From Laburnicola sp. R22_1 (taxonomy: Eukaryota > Ascomycota > Dothideomycetes > Pleosporales > Didymosphaeriaceae): DNA of 64,000 nucleotides. This document shows positions 13,549-24,926 of the stretch, piece after piece. The stretch covers positions 62,001-126,000 of the forward strand of contig JACONQ010000017.1 in assembly GCA_014281115.1 (NCBI GenBank), in the 5' to 3' direction. The notes beneath the pieces were generated by a model that ran no database searches, was not told where the DNA came from, and saw nothing but the letters and a program-made list of their open reading frames with translations. Positions within the stretch are counted from its first letter, which is position 1, and each line of letters starts with the position of its first letter. The position numbers and the translations under genes were made by a program.

Positions 13549-14508
13549 TTAATACACATTGTAATCCGGACATGTCCCCTGGAACCGCTGCGGCTGAGCG
13601 ACAACGTCTCCGGCCCCCTTGATTCCCCAGTCCGGAAATGGATTTCCATACTGCGCAGTCTGTAGCTGGAAATAGTACATATTAATGCCAGCCGCCATGA
13701 CGCTGCAAATCGCCTCTTCCCAGTATGTGCGTGCATTATCAACACTAGGAACCGCACCACCCAGCGTGTCACCGATGACCAGCCATCCAGTCTCAGTGAT
13801 CCACACTGGCTTGCCCTGTGCTTTAACGACAGTGTCTGTGTACGCCTTCCAGAACGTCGCGTAGGCGTTTCCGATCCGGTTATCGTCTCCGGTCTGATAG
13901 TACGGGTAGGCATCCATGCCGAGGAAGTCTATGGCTGAAATGACGGCCGCATTGGCATCGTTCGTGAAGGCGTTCCACGTGTCGACGTGGCCGACTGGTT
14001 TCCCGGCCAAGAATGTACCGGCGATAGCTGAGCGTGTGCGCGCGATGAAGTCGACGAGTTGTTCGGGCGTAGCACCGAATTCATTGACGGACTTGCGGTA
14101 CAGATCCTCACTTCCAACCGAAATACCAGTCACAAGATCTGTGAAGGCAGTGCCGTACTGCGTGATGGCATTCCTCAACGCGTTGATTTCATTGGTGAAG
14201 CCATCGGGGGAAGTGGAAGCCCAGAGGCCGAGGAGCAGAGTCGATTGTGTTTCGATCGCAGCGGGGATGGCGGAAATGGGCGTATCCTTAGTGCCGGCCT
14301 GGATGGTGGTGAAGAGCCGCATGCTGATGAAGGCTCCGTTGGTGCCAGAGAGCTGTTTCGCGGCTCGCATTTCGTGTGCGAAATCAACTTGTTGTTTTGG
14401 TCTATTATTGTTGAAGGCGCTTCCTGAGTTGAAGCCCTTGTAGCCATTCTGTGCGCTTACTGCTAAGAAAGTGGCTGCGAGAACAACGGCTGAGGTAAAT
14501 ACACGCAT
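13549..14508 (-). CDS. Secreted GH17 beta-1,3-glucanase (Bgl2-like)
   Basis: Single exon of 319 codons. A signal peptide is visible at residues 1-19 (MRVFTSAVVLAATFLAVSA). The fold is a GH17 TIM barrel acting on cell-wall beta-1,3-glucan. The probable acid/base Glu is E134 in VGSEDLYR and the nucleophile E239 in VWITETGW. The length and the SEDLYR and ITETGW blocks match the Bgl2/Scw group of wall transglycosylases and endoglucanases. No GPI tail or Ser/Thr-rich extension is seen, so the protein is probably soluble in the wall. A TATATA box lies about 63 bp upstream. Confidence 0.9.
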   Translation of the reverse strand: MRVFTSAVVLAATFLAVSAQNGYKGFNSGSAFNNNRPKQQVDFAHEMRAAKQLSGTNGAFISMRLFTTIQAGTKDTPISAIPAAIETQSTLLLGLWASTSPDGFTNEINALRNAITQYGTAFTDLVTGISVGSEDLYRKSVNEFGATPEQLVDFIARTRSAIAGTFLAGKPVGHVDTWNAFTNDANAAVISAIDFLGMDAYPYYQTGDDNRIGNAYATFWKAYTDTVVKAQGKPVWITETGWLVIGDTLGGAVPSVDNARTYWEEAICSVMAAGINMYYFQLQTAQYGNPFPDWGIKGAGDVVAQPQRFQGTCPDYNVY

Positions 14509-15482
14509 TTTTCCAAAAGAGCGTTTACCTATCCAAAAGACGAAAGAAGGTCCGAAAGAGATGCGTCTGAATATATACCTGAAGTGCTGACTGATAGCGT
14601 CTCAGCCGCATGGCACACCACTTGCAGGCGGGCATTCGTCATTCTGTGGGTTGACAGAAGCTGCTGTGTCATGACTCATGGCAATATTCTATCCGAAGTT
14701 CCCGATTGTGAGATCTGACAAGGTTAGATTTTGCAGCCCTGGAGACCATCACCGTGGATGATAGACGCCACGTGAGATCATAAAGCGGAGATCTCCCAAT
14801 CAGAGATTGAGCTCAGGTGACGTGAAACGAATGCGTCCATTTGCATTTTAATTCGCTGGTTAAATGAACTGTCCACGTCAGAGGATACCTAGTAAGCGCA
14901 CAAGGACTTTCTGAGATTTATTGAAAAGAGTGTATCACGATTACGTATAGACTGCAGTGAGTTATCGTTCGGGCCATGGATGGTAGAACGTGGCGTAATC
15001 GGGTGAGAATCGGAGAACGAGTACCCGTAGCGCCACCGCTCATAGGTTGAACCTGTCTACTGAATGTTGAACAGCATATCAAGGCTACATCTAGTTACCG
15101 TGGACCTTTCTACATAGGACACGGTGGCAGTGCAAAAATCAAGACCTCGTAATCGGACAATGACAAAATGTTGATTGAACCGCTTTTGGGAGAATGGCTT
15201 TTATGGAAAGGGTCACTGTAGTGTTCTTTGTATATTGAATTTCAATCTTAACATTCATATAGTACAATACATGGTCAGATTCTCTGCCAACAAAAAGCCG
15301 ATTAAAAAGAGGTGCGTGCTAAACCCCAACGACGTTTCACATATGTCAACTGCAATTTATTCACCCTGGTGGGATAGAAATAGTTCAGCATACCCAGGTA
15401 CAAGAATCGAGATTGACCTCTCAAATCGACCGACCATTTCACCACCTCTTTCTCTCCTCACAGCACTAGATTCCACTGGATC
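14509..15482. other. Intergenic
   Basis: Promoter side of the GH17 gene. The frame on the + strand from 15175 lacks any protein signature. I see nothing else. Confidence 0.5.
14571..14578 (-). promoter_or_regulatory. TATA box of the GH17 gene
   Basis: The minus strand reads GGTATATAT about 63-70 bp before the ATG at 14508. Proposed from sequence and position only. Confidence 0.45.
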
Positions 15483-15746
15483 TTACACTTCCATGCATGC
15501 ATCTTGCTCTTCAGCACCCCTGCCATCCTTGTGGCCTGAGCCCTGCAAACTCCTTTCCGCAATTTCCCTCCTCCTAGCTTCATCCAAGTACTTTTCCCAA
15601 CATGTGGTCTCTACCGTCTTCGACTCGTTGAGGAGACTGTTGGGCTTGCATGCGTAACCTCTTTTTTCGCCTGCGGCGCAGAGAGTCGGTGGACGGGCGA
15701 CACGGCGGTCGCAAATCTTGCAGTGGAAGGTAATCGATGTGCACAT
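15483..15746 (-). CDS. Small cysteine-containing hypothetical protein, 87 aa
   Basis: Single-exon frame with seven Cys (residues 2, 9, 12, 23, 33, 49 and 83). It includes a CKIC knuckle near the start, a CAAGEKRGYAC segment, then TTCWEKYLDEARRREIAERS, which looks like a charged helix. The composition resembles real coding DNA more than the surrounding frames do. There is no signal peptide, so it is not an obvious secreted effector. A CxxC plus CxnC arrangement could bind metal, but this is inference. I do not recognise the family. Confidence 0.45.
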   Translation of the reverse strand: MCTSITFHCKICDRRVARPPTLCAAGEKRGYACKPNSLLNESKTVETTCWEKYLDEARRREIAERSLQGSGHKDGRGAEEQDACMEV

Positions 15747-17743
15747 TGAGAAACACGTGAGGATACTGTGTGGTGAGCCAAGTGTTGCAGTTTGCTTTGC
15801 AGGTGGCTTCAGGGAAACTGATTGATGTAGAGGCAGCAGTGGAGATAATAAGCAGGAGATTTGTGGAAATTATTGCGTTTATTTAAGACAAATTATTTCT
15901 GAATATGGTGAATTTAGTGATTGAATGGTGCACGGTTTGTGCACGTCAATGGTAGTCACGCGGGCACACCAGCTGACACATCTCAGCCACTGATGCATCA
16001 GGGTTTCCACGTGTGTGCTCTTCTTATGTGGCCCTGGTGACTTCACACAATCCATTTAGGTGCGACATATATTTCGGGGAGATGCTTCAAGTCATGAAGA
16101 GTACGTTGGAGATTTTTACAGATCATCTACGAAGGTGACGTGTGAAAAGCAGAGAGCCCCCAAATTGATATCTATATACGGCAGCTAGACTGGCAATCAA
16201 GAAGTCCGAATACCTAGGTATTGTCCAAATTGATGGAATTGAAATGATGACCATCTTCGTGCGCGCAGGCTTAGAGGGATGCTCTTGAATCCGCTCTCTC
16301 ACGCAACATGCAAGCACGAATTCTTCATCCAATCCGTCATAAGGCGCGTGTTTTCATGATTTGGAATAATAGGAAGCCGTCCTCTCAGACGACCACAAAG
16401 CATCGATACTGGTCCCCGTAATTTAGTGGGAATATGTGCAGTTGTGATGTATAAATCATTGGGCAAAAAGAAGGAATATGTTGGATCGTTGAGATCCTTA
16501 GTCGAAAGTTGAGGCAATTGTTGATTGTAACTATTGAGCTATGGGAGCCCCGTATACTCCTGAGTAGAGCACGGGCCAAGGCGCTGACGTAATCACAGCA
16601 CCGCTGACGTAATCACCTAAAATCCGTCACAGAATATTTATACTCTATCTCGATCTCAACAATGGCTCGCACATGAATGAAGGCTCAGTTAGCCTGGCGA
16701 TGCTCACCACTACTTCATAAACTCACCTACCTATTTACAATCCTGGCCTGCGACGCGGTCGCACATATGCTTCTGGTGGCCGTATTTACACACTGGCCCG
16801 GTAGTATACGTCTATTACGAGATGGACGCAACAGACATGCTCATCGCTTTGACGTATTTTTAGAGACCCAAGCCCCATCGTGCGAAGGTGGTTGAAATTT
16901 GGGACGAAACACGGAAGCCGTGAAGTGTGCGAGCAACTCAAAGTCTCTTTCCATGTCTCTGAAATTCAAAGCAAGAATCCGTGAAGCACGTCATCACCAA
17001 CAAAAATCAATCCGCGAATCTCTTGCTTCTCATAGTCATGCTGACGATCTACAAACGATCAACCGCCTTTTCCCAGCTAGTTATTAGCTGATATTTTAGA
17101 GCAAAACGCAACGTCCATGTCTATTCGTTCAAGGACTTTTAGCTCAGCCCAAGACAAAAGCCCATATGAAATGGGTATTAGGTTTTTAGTGCAAACCAAA
17201 ATAATGCAGCGAATTAGTGTGAAGAAGAGAAGAGCAGAGTAGAATTGAGTGTGTATTTATATTCCTTCCCTCCCACTCATCTTATAGGTTCGCAGGTACT
17301 ATGGAGCCAAGCATCCAACATGCGTCGCGGGTGATGAGGATTATTATTGCCTTTAGCACCAAGGCCAAGCTCCTAGTACTAATTAACGGTAAGCACCCTT
17401 ATCACCACTACTAACTAATTCTCAACCCGTAATAAAGACACACGTATAGCTAACGCTAATAACTCCTCCTATAAACATGGCCCAGTCTCCATAATGAGCG
17501 TTGTATTCAAATTTTAGACACAGAAGCCACAAGCCCATAAGTAATCGCGGGTTTGATTTTGTAAGGCCCAGACAGCCAGGCACCTATTAGATTCTGCACT
17601 AGAACTTTTAGTCACTATGCCCAATCCGCTATAGTGTAAATACAAAAGAAGAGTAAGAAAGGATGCATATTTATATCTTTTCCTTTCGGCAATGTGGACA
17701 TAATCAGACACTGACGAGAGACAGAATCCACATCGCACATGCT
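15747..17743. other. Intergenic, no gene recognised
   Basis: About 2 kb with only short open frames lacking protein signatures. Parts of 17280-17480 are rich in TA and CTA words, suggesting old repeat DNA, but no element can be delimited. Confidence 0.5.
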
Positions 17744-18685
17744 TCATTCTTGAGGCTCTTGAAGCTTCCGCCATTCTCTCAGTCTTGTTCGACTCGGCTC
17801 GAATGGATCATATGCCACGTCACTCCTTTTCGATCCGCTCAATCTCACTGTACGGGCCAGATCCATGTATCCATCACTCAGTGGCCAACAACACGCATCT
17901 TTTGGAGACAACGATTCCTCCTGAAATTCTTTCGAAGTGCCCAGCTCTTCCCATCCTTTCTGCTTCTGGAATGCGGCAATATGATCCTCCACAGCAAGGC
18001 ATATCTCTTTTTTCAACCTCAAACTCCGAAGGAGTAAAGCATGCGATGCTATTGTATCGCCCAAGTCGGTGCTACGAGATGACAGCATCCAAAAATCAAG
18101 CAGCGTGCTTTCTGGTCTACGACAATCCTTACTAGGTCGAAACCGGCCAAGGACTTCCAAAACAAAGTCCAGATTCATTCGGCCATATTTGACGGGCTCT
18201 AGTAGAAGCTTTTGCGCAAGGTCCCTGTCCTGCGGGTGGAGCAGGAGCCAGCGATTGCGGGCTACCTCACTCTCAAGTTTCCGAACAAGAGCACATATCT
18301 CTGCCAAGAACCATGTACTCCCGGTATATGAAGGATCTCCAGTGTCTTCTGTGTCGTCCCAGCCGGGAGAAGTCTTTGCGAAGGCCTTTCTGAGTCTTTG
18401 GCGGTCTGTGACGAACGTGACGGCCAGTATTTCCACGATAGCCAAGCGGAGTTCATCGTAACGCAAACTCACCCGCTCTTGAGCGAATTTGGTCAAGAGT
18501 GGATAGGAAGCGTTGCTGTCGGGCGGAGGGCCCTGGCTGTGGGCGTGTGAAGGAGATTCACAATATGGAGGCGGTGGGGTGTTTGAACGTTTGTCCTTTT
18601 GGTCTTGTTGTACAGTCTTCTCCAATCCGTTTCTCGTGTACTTTGGCATTCCCCAAATTTTCTTTAAGATGTGATGTCGTGTCAT
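17744..18685 (-). CDS. Hypothetical protein, 313 aa
   Basis: Single-exon frame with normal coding composition. The N-terminal 60 residues are basic and proline/serine-rich (PPPPYCESPSHAHSQ). The rest is predicted helical and well mixed (for example DELRLAIVEILAVTF and TWFLAEICALVRKLESEVARN). No signal peptide, membrane segment or known motif is seen. A second in-frame Met lies 12 codons downstream. It stands alone in repeat-rich DNA and may be lineage-specific. I do not recognise it. Confidence 0.55.
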   Translation of the reverse strand: MTRHHILKKIWGMPKYTRNGLEKTVQQDQKDKRSNTPPPPYCESPSHAHSQGPPPDSNASYPLLTKFAQERVSLRYDELRLAIVEILAVTFVTDRQRLRKAFAKTSPGWDDTEDTGDPSYTGSTWFLAEICALVRKLESEVARNRWLLLHPQDRDLAQKLLLEPVKYGRMNLDFVLEVLGRFRPSKDCRRPESTLLDFWMLSSRSTDLGDTIASHALLLRSLRLKKEICLAVEDHIAAFQKQKGWEELGTSKEFQEESLSPKDACCWPLSDGYMDLARTVRLSGSKRSDVAYDPFEPSRTRLREWRKLQEPQE

Positions 18686-18786
18686 TGCGCTTGTCTTTCG
18701 TTCCAGTGCTAAACTCTTGACTTTTAACTTGCGATCCAGTCGTGATGCGATGTGTGTGTGAGCAAGCAGGCATGCGGAGCAGTATA

Positions 18787-18829
18787 AGTAACTACTGCAC
18801 CGGTTGGTGCGGAGACCCGTGATAGGGCG
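18787..18829 (+). repeat. Dispersed GACCCG-type repeat, copy 1
   Basis: TGCACCGGTTGGTGCGGAG followed by ACCCGTGATAGGGCG. Related copies lie at 19205-19262 (inverted), 49661-49710 and 63932-63978. Confidence 0.75.
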
Positions 18830-19204
18830 AAAGATGAGTCATACGGTTTTGAACCAATGGCTCAACTAGATGGGCAGCGCGAACCTCAACCAAACTTCAT
18901 CTCAACGCTAAACAGTTATCATGATCTCATCGCTTTCAGTGTGAGTCATGTTGCAATATTGGAGCAGTATATAACCCAGAGCTCGGCACATTTGAGCCGG
19001 GTGACTACCGGTAGCCCGTGCTTTTTGCATACCGCAGTTAACTTCCCATTATTGGGATGGGGTGGCCTGCATGCGAACCGTGGTAAGCCGAATTTTGAAT
19101 ATTGCGCCATGACTCACACTGACTGTGTTGATGAAGTCTGGTTGTGTTGAACCATGGTTCAGTTCAATACCACGACCCATCATCTCCTATCCCCCCCAAA
19201 AAAA

Positions 19205-19262
19205 TTGGGTACAACCCACCCCGGGTGACCGGGTCCCCGCACCGGCAGGTGGAGAACTTGCT
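19205..19262 (-). repeat. Dispersed GACCCG-type repeat, copy 2 (inverted)
   Basis: Read on the minus strand: TCCACCTGCCGGTGCGGGG then ACCCGGTCACC. Together with copy 1 it bounds about 475 bp, so the two may be the terminal inverted repeats of one non-autonomous element. Confidence 0.65.
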
Positions 19263-19349
19263 CGTGGTAAGCCGAATTCAAGCACGGAACTCTGGTGTTG
19301 AGCAATATGGGTTGTTTTAATTCATGTACCTAAGGTACTACGACGAAGT

Positions 19350-19415
19350 ATATAGTCTCAAATAGTATAACAAAAAAAGCAGAGCCGCCCTGCTTAGTAA
19401 CAAAAAGAGCGTGAC
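19350..19415 (+). repeat. Inverted-repeat family, less mutated copy outside the AT block
   Basis: Contains AAAAAAGCAGAGCC and CTGCTTAGTAACAAAAAG, which align with the arms at 6363-6440, 7082-7160 and 7207-7291. Several positions are CA or TG here where the AT-block copies have TA. Confidence 0.65.
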
Positions 19416-19739
19416 AAATCAATAATAACAAAAAGTGCCTGGTCCCATCCAATATCAACGATGATTTTTCAAGGTAAGTCACTGCACTAGCTACTTACAG
19501 ATACTCACCTCATATCTAGATTCGCAATGAGCCAAACCACCGCGGTTGAGCGATCCAAGCCGTCCCGCCGCCTCCACAAGCGCAGGCCAGCAAGTGCTGA
19601 CGCGCGGAAGGAACAACATTTGGAGCGCCCTCCCACAGCTACAGCCACGCGCCTATGGCGAGCCTTTCTTCTTGTTTTCAGATCCGCGGTTCTGTGGATT
19701 TGGCACATGGAAAGGCGGTCTTGGTGTGACCTCGGGGTC

Positions 19740-20465
19740 TATCCAAAGTAAAAGCTTGTACATAATGTAACATCCTGTTAGCACTCGGTAGCTTTTTTTC
19801 CGCAGACAGACAGCCACACCCATCGCGTGCTATTCTGACGGTTTTTCATCCCTCCTAGTATAACTCCCAGATCTATCCAAAGTAGAAGCTTATACATAAT
19901 ACAACGTCCTGTTAGTACTTAGTTTGGTAGCTAAGGTCTTTCCCGCAAGACAATATAGACAACCCACACCCATCTATCGCGTGCTACTAATGTCTAACGG
20001 TTTTCCATCCCCCCCAAGACCAGACTCTCCAAACCCACAACCCGAACCCCATGAGGAGTGTCACGGGCTGTTTTTAATCTCCAAACCCACAACTTGAACA
20101 CATGGCATGTTGTACTGGCATTTTTAATCCCACCACCATACTCCAAACCCACAACCCCACACCCATATCGCTTTCTACTTATAATCTTTCAATCCCCAGT
20201 CCCTCGTCCGCACCAGGCCGCAGACCCAAGCCCATACGTTTGTGGCAATGCAAATTTCTAGTCCCAGTCCCCCGCGCACACCAGACAACCCAAACCCCAC
20301 AGTGTCTTGTGCGGTCAATTTTCATCCCACACCCCAAACCAGACAACTCCCAATCTATGAGTTCTCTATCCTGTGATTTTTCATCCCCGACCCAATCAAT
20401 CTCCAACCCCCAAATCCAAACCCAAACCCACGAGCCTTCGATGTCGCGTTTTTTCATCCTAGGAC
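19740..20465 (+). repeat. C/A-rich degenerate tandem array
   Basis: Two clear units of about 130 bp (19740-19855 and 19874-20016) share TATCCAAAGTA, AAGCTT, CATCCTGTTAG or CGTCCTGTTAG, CGCGTGCTA and a GGTTTTTCATCCC-type end. Shorter diverged units follow, with a TTTTTCATCCC-like word recurring about every 60-70 bp until 20460. Confidence 0.65.
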
Positions 20466-20652
20466 TGGGAACTAGCCACGCTAGCGACGATGATGACGAT
20501 TCTCATTATCAAAACGTAATCCAATTCAATCCAATTCAACTCACCCACCTCATCTCATCCCATCCTACCCAAAAGAAATACCGCGCCCCTCCAGTCCACA
20601 CGAATCTAATCATGACTGACGTTCCTTACCATCTCTAACCCCCCCACCCCTC

Positions 20653-23600
20653 TCATCTCATCGGACTCCTAAACCCCACCCGCCCAAACGCCCCCCCCTT
20701 CTTAGGCGTAACCAAGCCCATCCCACCCCCCTCCTCCGCACCTTTATCCCCCGCCCCAGCAGCGTTACCACCACCACCCCCACCTTTATCGCCCGCCCCA
20801 GCGCCAGCCCCCGCACTCCCAGGCGCCCTAAACCCACACTCCCTCCCCCTCCCATAAACCCCATCCAACACCTGCCCCAGCACCCCCGCCTCCACAAACT
20901 CGACATACCTCCTCCACAACTTCCACGCCGTCACCGCATCCTCCACACTATCATGGGTCCCCATCTGAATCGTCTCCTTGAGCACGCACCACGCCAAAAA
21001 CTTCAAATTCAACTTGCGATGCAGCGCCGGTTTGAAAAAGAGGTCGACCGTGTCGACAACCTGATGTTTAGGGACATGCATATTGATAGTGCGGAAGTCG
21101 TTGGCGAGGGAATGTCCGACGAACACGACGCCTAGGTTGAGCAGCAGCCAGAGTTTCTTGTATGCGTGTTTGAGACTGACGAGCGCGTGCGGGGAGGTGG
21201 CGCGGTCGAGGTCGCCGGGCGAGATGCCCGACCAGGCGGTCAGGTAGTCGACTACGGGCTCGGAGACGGCGATGTAGTCGTCGATGAAGGGGAGGCCGGC
21301 GACTTCGCCTTGGCCGCGGCAGACGGAGACGCGGGCGAGGCCCTTGCGGTCGGGCCGGATGGTTTCGCGCGTGCCGTCGGCTTTGATTTCGATTTCTTCG
21401 GATTGGAGCCGGATGAATTCCGCGTCGATGGCGACCGGGTAGCCCGGCTGGGGCGCTTCGGTGGCGGCGTCGAGGAGCCGGAAGTGAGATGAGGGAGGGA
21501 GCGGGTTCGAGGACCACCAGCGGTAGAGGATGCTGGTGTCTAGGGTGTCTTTCCAGGAATCGTCGATCTTGTGGCGTGCAGCCTTCAGCTGGAAGGTTAG
21601 GACCGAAGGCAGTTTCCAGCTCGGCTCGAAGCGCAAAGCTTCGTCTTTCGGTATCGGGCGGACTAAGAAGTCGTTGAATAGGTGCCACTTGTCTTCGGTG
21701 GTGCCGTTCCGGTTGGACGGAGCCGTGTTGATCATAGCGACCAGATGAGGTTTCTGGTGCTCGCCACTGTTGATATCGGCGACAACTCCGATAAGTTCGT
21801 ACACCATAATGTCGAACACCCCGCGCTGTAGATGTAGCTTCAGGTCTTGCCCTTCAAAGCAGTAGAACTGTCCTTGGTCGACAATGATGCCGATTTCCTG
21901 AGGGAGCCAGTTGGGATTCGACCAAAGCGCCTTGGCTTCGTGGGTCTGGATGGCCGCATTAAGCATCAATACGCCAGGTATGGACTGGATGGTCTTCCTT
22001 TGAATCATCTGTTGGTAGCGGTTACATTTGTTGCACCAGCCTCTAGTCTGGTCCTGTCGTTCCACGCTGCTTTTCAGTATTTGAGAGAATGTAGCTCGTG
22101 GGCCTCGGCCGTTCTTCATGGGATGCTTCGCCGGATACACGAGTTCGTTGACAAAAGTCCTGCCACCCCTAATGGTCTCGTTGTTGCATTGGGCGCATCG
22201 CATGCTGGCGCGAGCCTGCGTTTCCAGTACTTGGTCCATGAGTGATGGACCGCCATGACCTGCTAGCATCTGGCGGAACTCTTCCGAGATTTTGTCCAGA
22301 AGAAACCGATTGAAGGCCTGGATCATGCTGGTAAGGGCCACATTGGGCGCAAACTCCTCCAGCAAGTTCAGCGACACCGCATTCGAGAGTCCGCTGAAGG
22401 TCTTGAGGAAGTTTGATGCTTGGCAGTTCAGCCCCGCAGCCTTCTCAAGCATGTCGATGAGAAATCCCAGCTCGCAGAGCAGACATGATTCATACAAGCA
22501 GGGCGAGGCTGTGTGCCGCAAGGCCAAATTGCGAATCATGGGAGTAAATCGCAATAGCTGGAGCAACGGGTTCGCATAAGAGTTCGTGATATGGGTTTCC
22601 AGTCCGGAGTATGGAGTTTGATTGTAGTACCTGCCTGCCTCAGTAGATGACACTCGAGGGAGCCGGTAGTCAACTCACGCGAAGTCAAAGTCGTCGACTC
22701 CAAATCTGCTGTATTTGATTTCCACATTGACATACATCGCCGGTACTTCCTTCCGCGTTACTTCATCGAGATGCATGTCAGTCAATGTCTCCATGGTCTC
22801 CGCCGTCGTAGCCTCGGCCTCGCCTGAGGACTGTGCGGCGCGAGCTTTTTCGCTCAAGAACTTGGGGGCCGTCAGGGACTCATTCGCTCTGTATACCTGC
22901 CGGGTATCCTCGATTTGATACCTCCGCTTGGTTTTGGGATTCTTGGCAAAAAAGCCGAGATCAGTCCGGGTCATGTTATTCAGTATGGCATTGTCTATCT
23001 TGGGCGGCGGCGCGCCAACCTCGAAGACCATGTGGCTTGGCCAGCCTGAAAGAAGATGTTCCTTGTAGTAGGGCATGCCGACCGTGTTCAGAGGTCTACA
23101 GTGATGAGTGAGGTCCCAAACCAGCTCGTTGGCTACTTACGTTTCTAAAGACCAGTCCATGGCCGGCGGCGGCACAACAGGATCTGCGAATTCAGTCGGG
23201 TTGCTGTACTCTGGAAAATGAACCTTGGATGGTGACCCCCACAAGTGAAGGTGCCCGTTGGAGTCGGACAGCACAAAGGCTTCGCTCGACGGAGCCATTT
23301 CCAGACCTGTGAGGTACGAGTCGTACATGTTGAGCTGGCGGAGGCTGGCCTGTTCTGGATTCATAAGGTCAATAACCTGAATCTGGCCGGCCTGCGAGGC
23401 AATGATAGCAGTCGTCGACATGCGCGGGTGCATGCGTACAAAGGCAGCACCGGTATGGAAAGGAATAGGGGGAAGTTGTTTCAGAGTCTTGAGAGAGAAG
23501 ACATGCGTGAAGGGATCGAGCATAAAACCAAACTGCTGTCTCGGAGACCAGCCGCATGTAGCGAGAAAGTCGCCCTTGGCGTCCATGTCGCTGATGCTGC

Positions 23601-24482
23601 CGGTGTGCCCTTCGAACACCTTGACGACGGCGAGGGAGCCCGAGTCCAGAATGTGTATGCCTCCACTGCTAGTCGCGGCACAGATGTATCCTCCCGCGCG
23701 TTTCATGATGGTATATTGAGCGTCGGTAACGAGCTACAGGAATCAGCAGGGCCACTTGATTCGCCTCCAAAGCAGTCTCACAGGATCCGCGATGGTACCC
23801 TTCTCCACGTCCACCTTGAACATCTTTTCCTGGCATCCTGCTACTAATATCTCCCTGGTGCCCTTGGAGGTGAAGTTCATGCATCGGAGCTCTTTGAAGT
23901 CGGGGCTCCTGGAAGCCTTTCGTCAGCAACCTGGCTTGATGCATGCATGGCCGGCGCCTCCAGTACATACGTCAGATGCCATTGTGTAAGGCCACGGCGC
24001 GAAGCATAGTGCACGCTCTGTTTCGAAACGGAGAGGATTCCTTTGTCGGTAAAGAGCAGTTGCTTTACCGCGCCGGCAGCGCCCTCGGCGGGCGCGTGGC
24101 CGCGATATGAAGTGTAGCGTTCGAGGGCGGGACCGTAGAAGGACGTGATCCGGCCCTATCGCATGTCAACTTTGCCATGGATGGGCAGGGGACGGAGGGC
24201 TCACGTAGTTGTTGCCAGTCCAGAGTAGCTCTTGTAACTGCGCCGGAGCACGATAAGCACGTCTCCCGCTGTCGCATTGTGTAGGCTATCTCACCGTGTC
24301 GAAGGCGAAGGTCGCTACCGACGTGGCAGGCTGGTGCGGGCCATGAGGAGGCAGCTGGACGATTGCAAGCTGTGCTCCACATTAGCATCTCCTCGTGAAC
24401 TTGCATGCGCCTCGGAGCCGCGAGCGTCGTCAAGCGTCCGGGAGGGCTGGCGGGTTCTTCTCACTTCGTCGAAATCCTCCAT
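20653..24482 (-). CDS. PAN2: PAN2, catalytic subunit of the Pan2-Pan3 poly(A) nuclease
   Basis: Eight exons (5' to 3'): 24465-24482, 24295-24369, 24205-24237, 23971-24155, 23782-23908, 23141-23733, 22679-23095 and 20653-22630, giving 1141 aa. Phases close exactly. It trims mRNA poly(A) tails in the cytoplasm with Pan3. An N-terminal WD40-type propeller (SYRGHAPAEGAAG, RGLTQWHLTSPDF, ICAATSSGGIHI) is followed by a linker, an inactive ubiquitin-hydrolase-like domain (GLETHITNSYANPLLQL) with CxxC pairs, and a DEDD exonuclease domain with AIDAEF, GHSLANDF and HDSVEDA. The C-terminal roughly 50 residues are Gly/Ala low complexity (GAGAGAGDKGGGG) and probably disordered. The first exon is only 18 nt; that start is chosen because the join gives the family-like LPPHGPHQPATSVATFAFDT. 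Confidence 0.93.
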
Positions 24483-24926
24483 CTTCGCACGTTCACCGGC
24501 TTGAGGATCGCGCAACACGACTCCAGCATGCCTCGGCCAGGCGCGTCATCTCTCGAGGGCGCGTAGACAAGGTGTCAATGGTGGAGCGCTGGTACGCGGA
24601 AGTAGCCCGTACATGATTGGTCTAGACAAAGCTCCGCCTCCTTCACACATGTCCCCGCTCGCTCGAGGTTTAACTCGTGATATCCATGGTATTCCCGCTG
24701 TCCTTGAAAGAAGAACACGTTCTACTTGAAGTCCAATGCTAATAAAGTGGCCATCTTACAGCGTCGGGTAATGTATGCAATGCAGGCTTCCTTGCCGTCT
24801 GATTCGCCCTCGCATCACAAGCTTTCCTTTCAAGCGCATCGCAATAGATATATTCATACATGCATACACCAAGTATAAATACACAAAATGCTAACATAAT
24901 ACAAACACCCACTCAAGCCTTCTACA
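24483..24926. other. Intergenic, PAN2 promoter and Icp55 3' flank
   Basis: Nothing recognisable beyond probable regulatory and UTR sequence. Confidence 0.5.

Larger units (their letters stand above)
18686..20652. other. Intergenic, repeat-rich
   Basis: Holds a pair of inverted GACCCG-type repeats (18787-18829 and 19205-19262), a less mutated copy of the AT-block inverted-repeat family (19350-19415) and a C/A-rich degenerate array (19740-20465). No gene supported. Confidence 0.6.

Noticed and set aside
15175..15657. 160-codon + strand frame overlapping the small Cys protein
   Set aside because: Its composition and lack of motifs favour the minus-strand frame.
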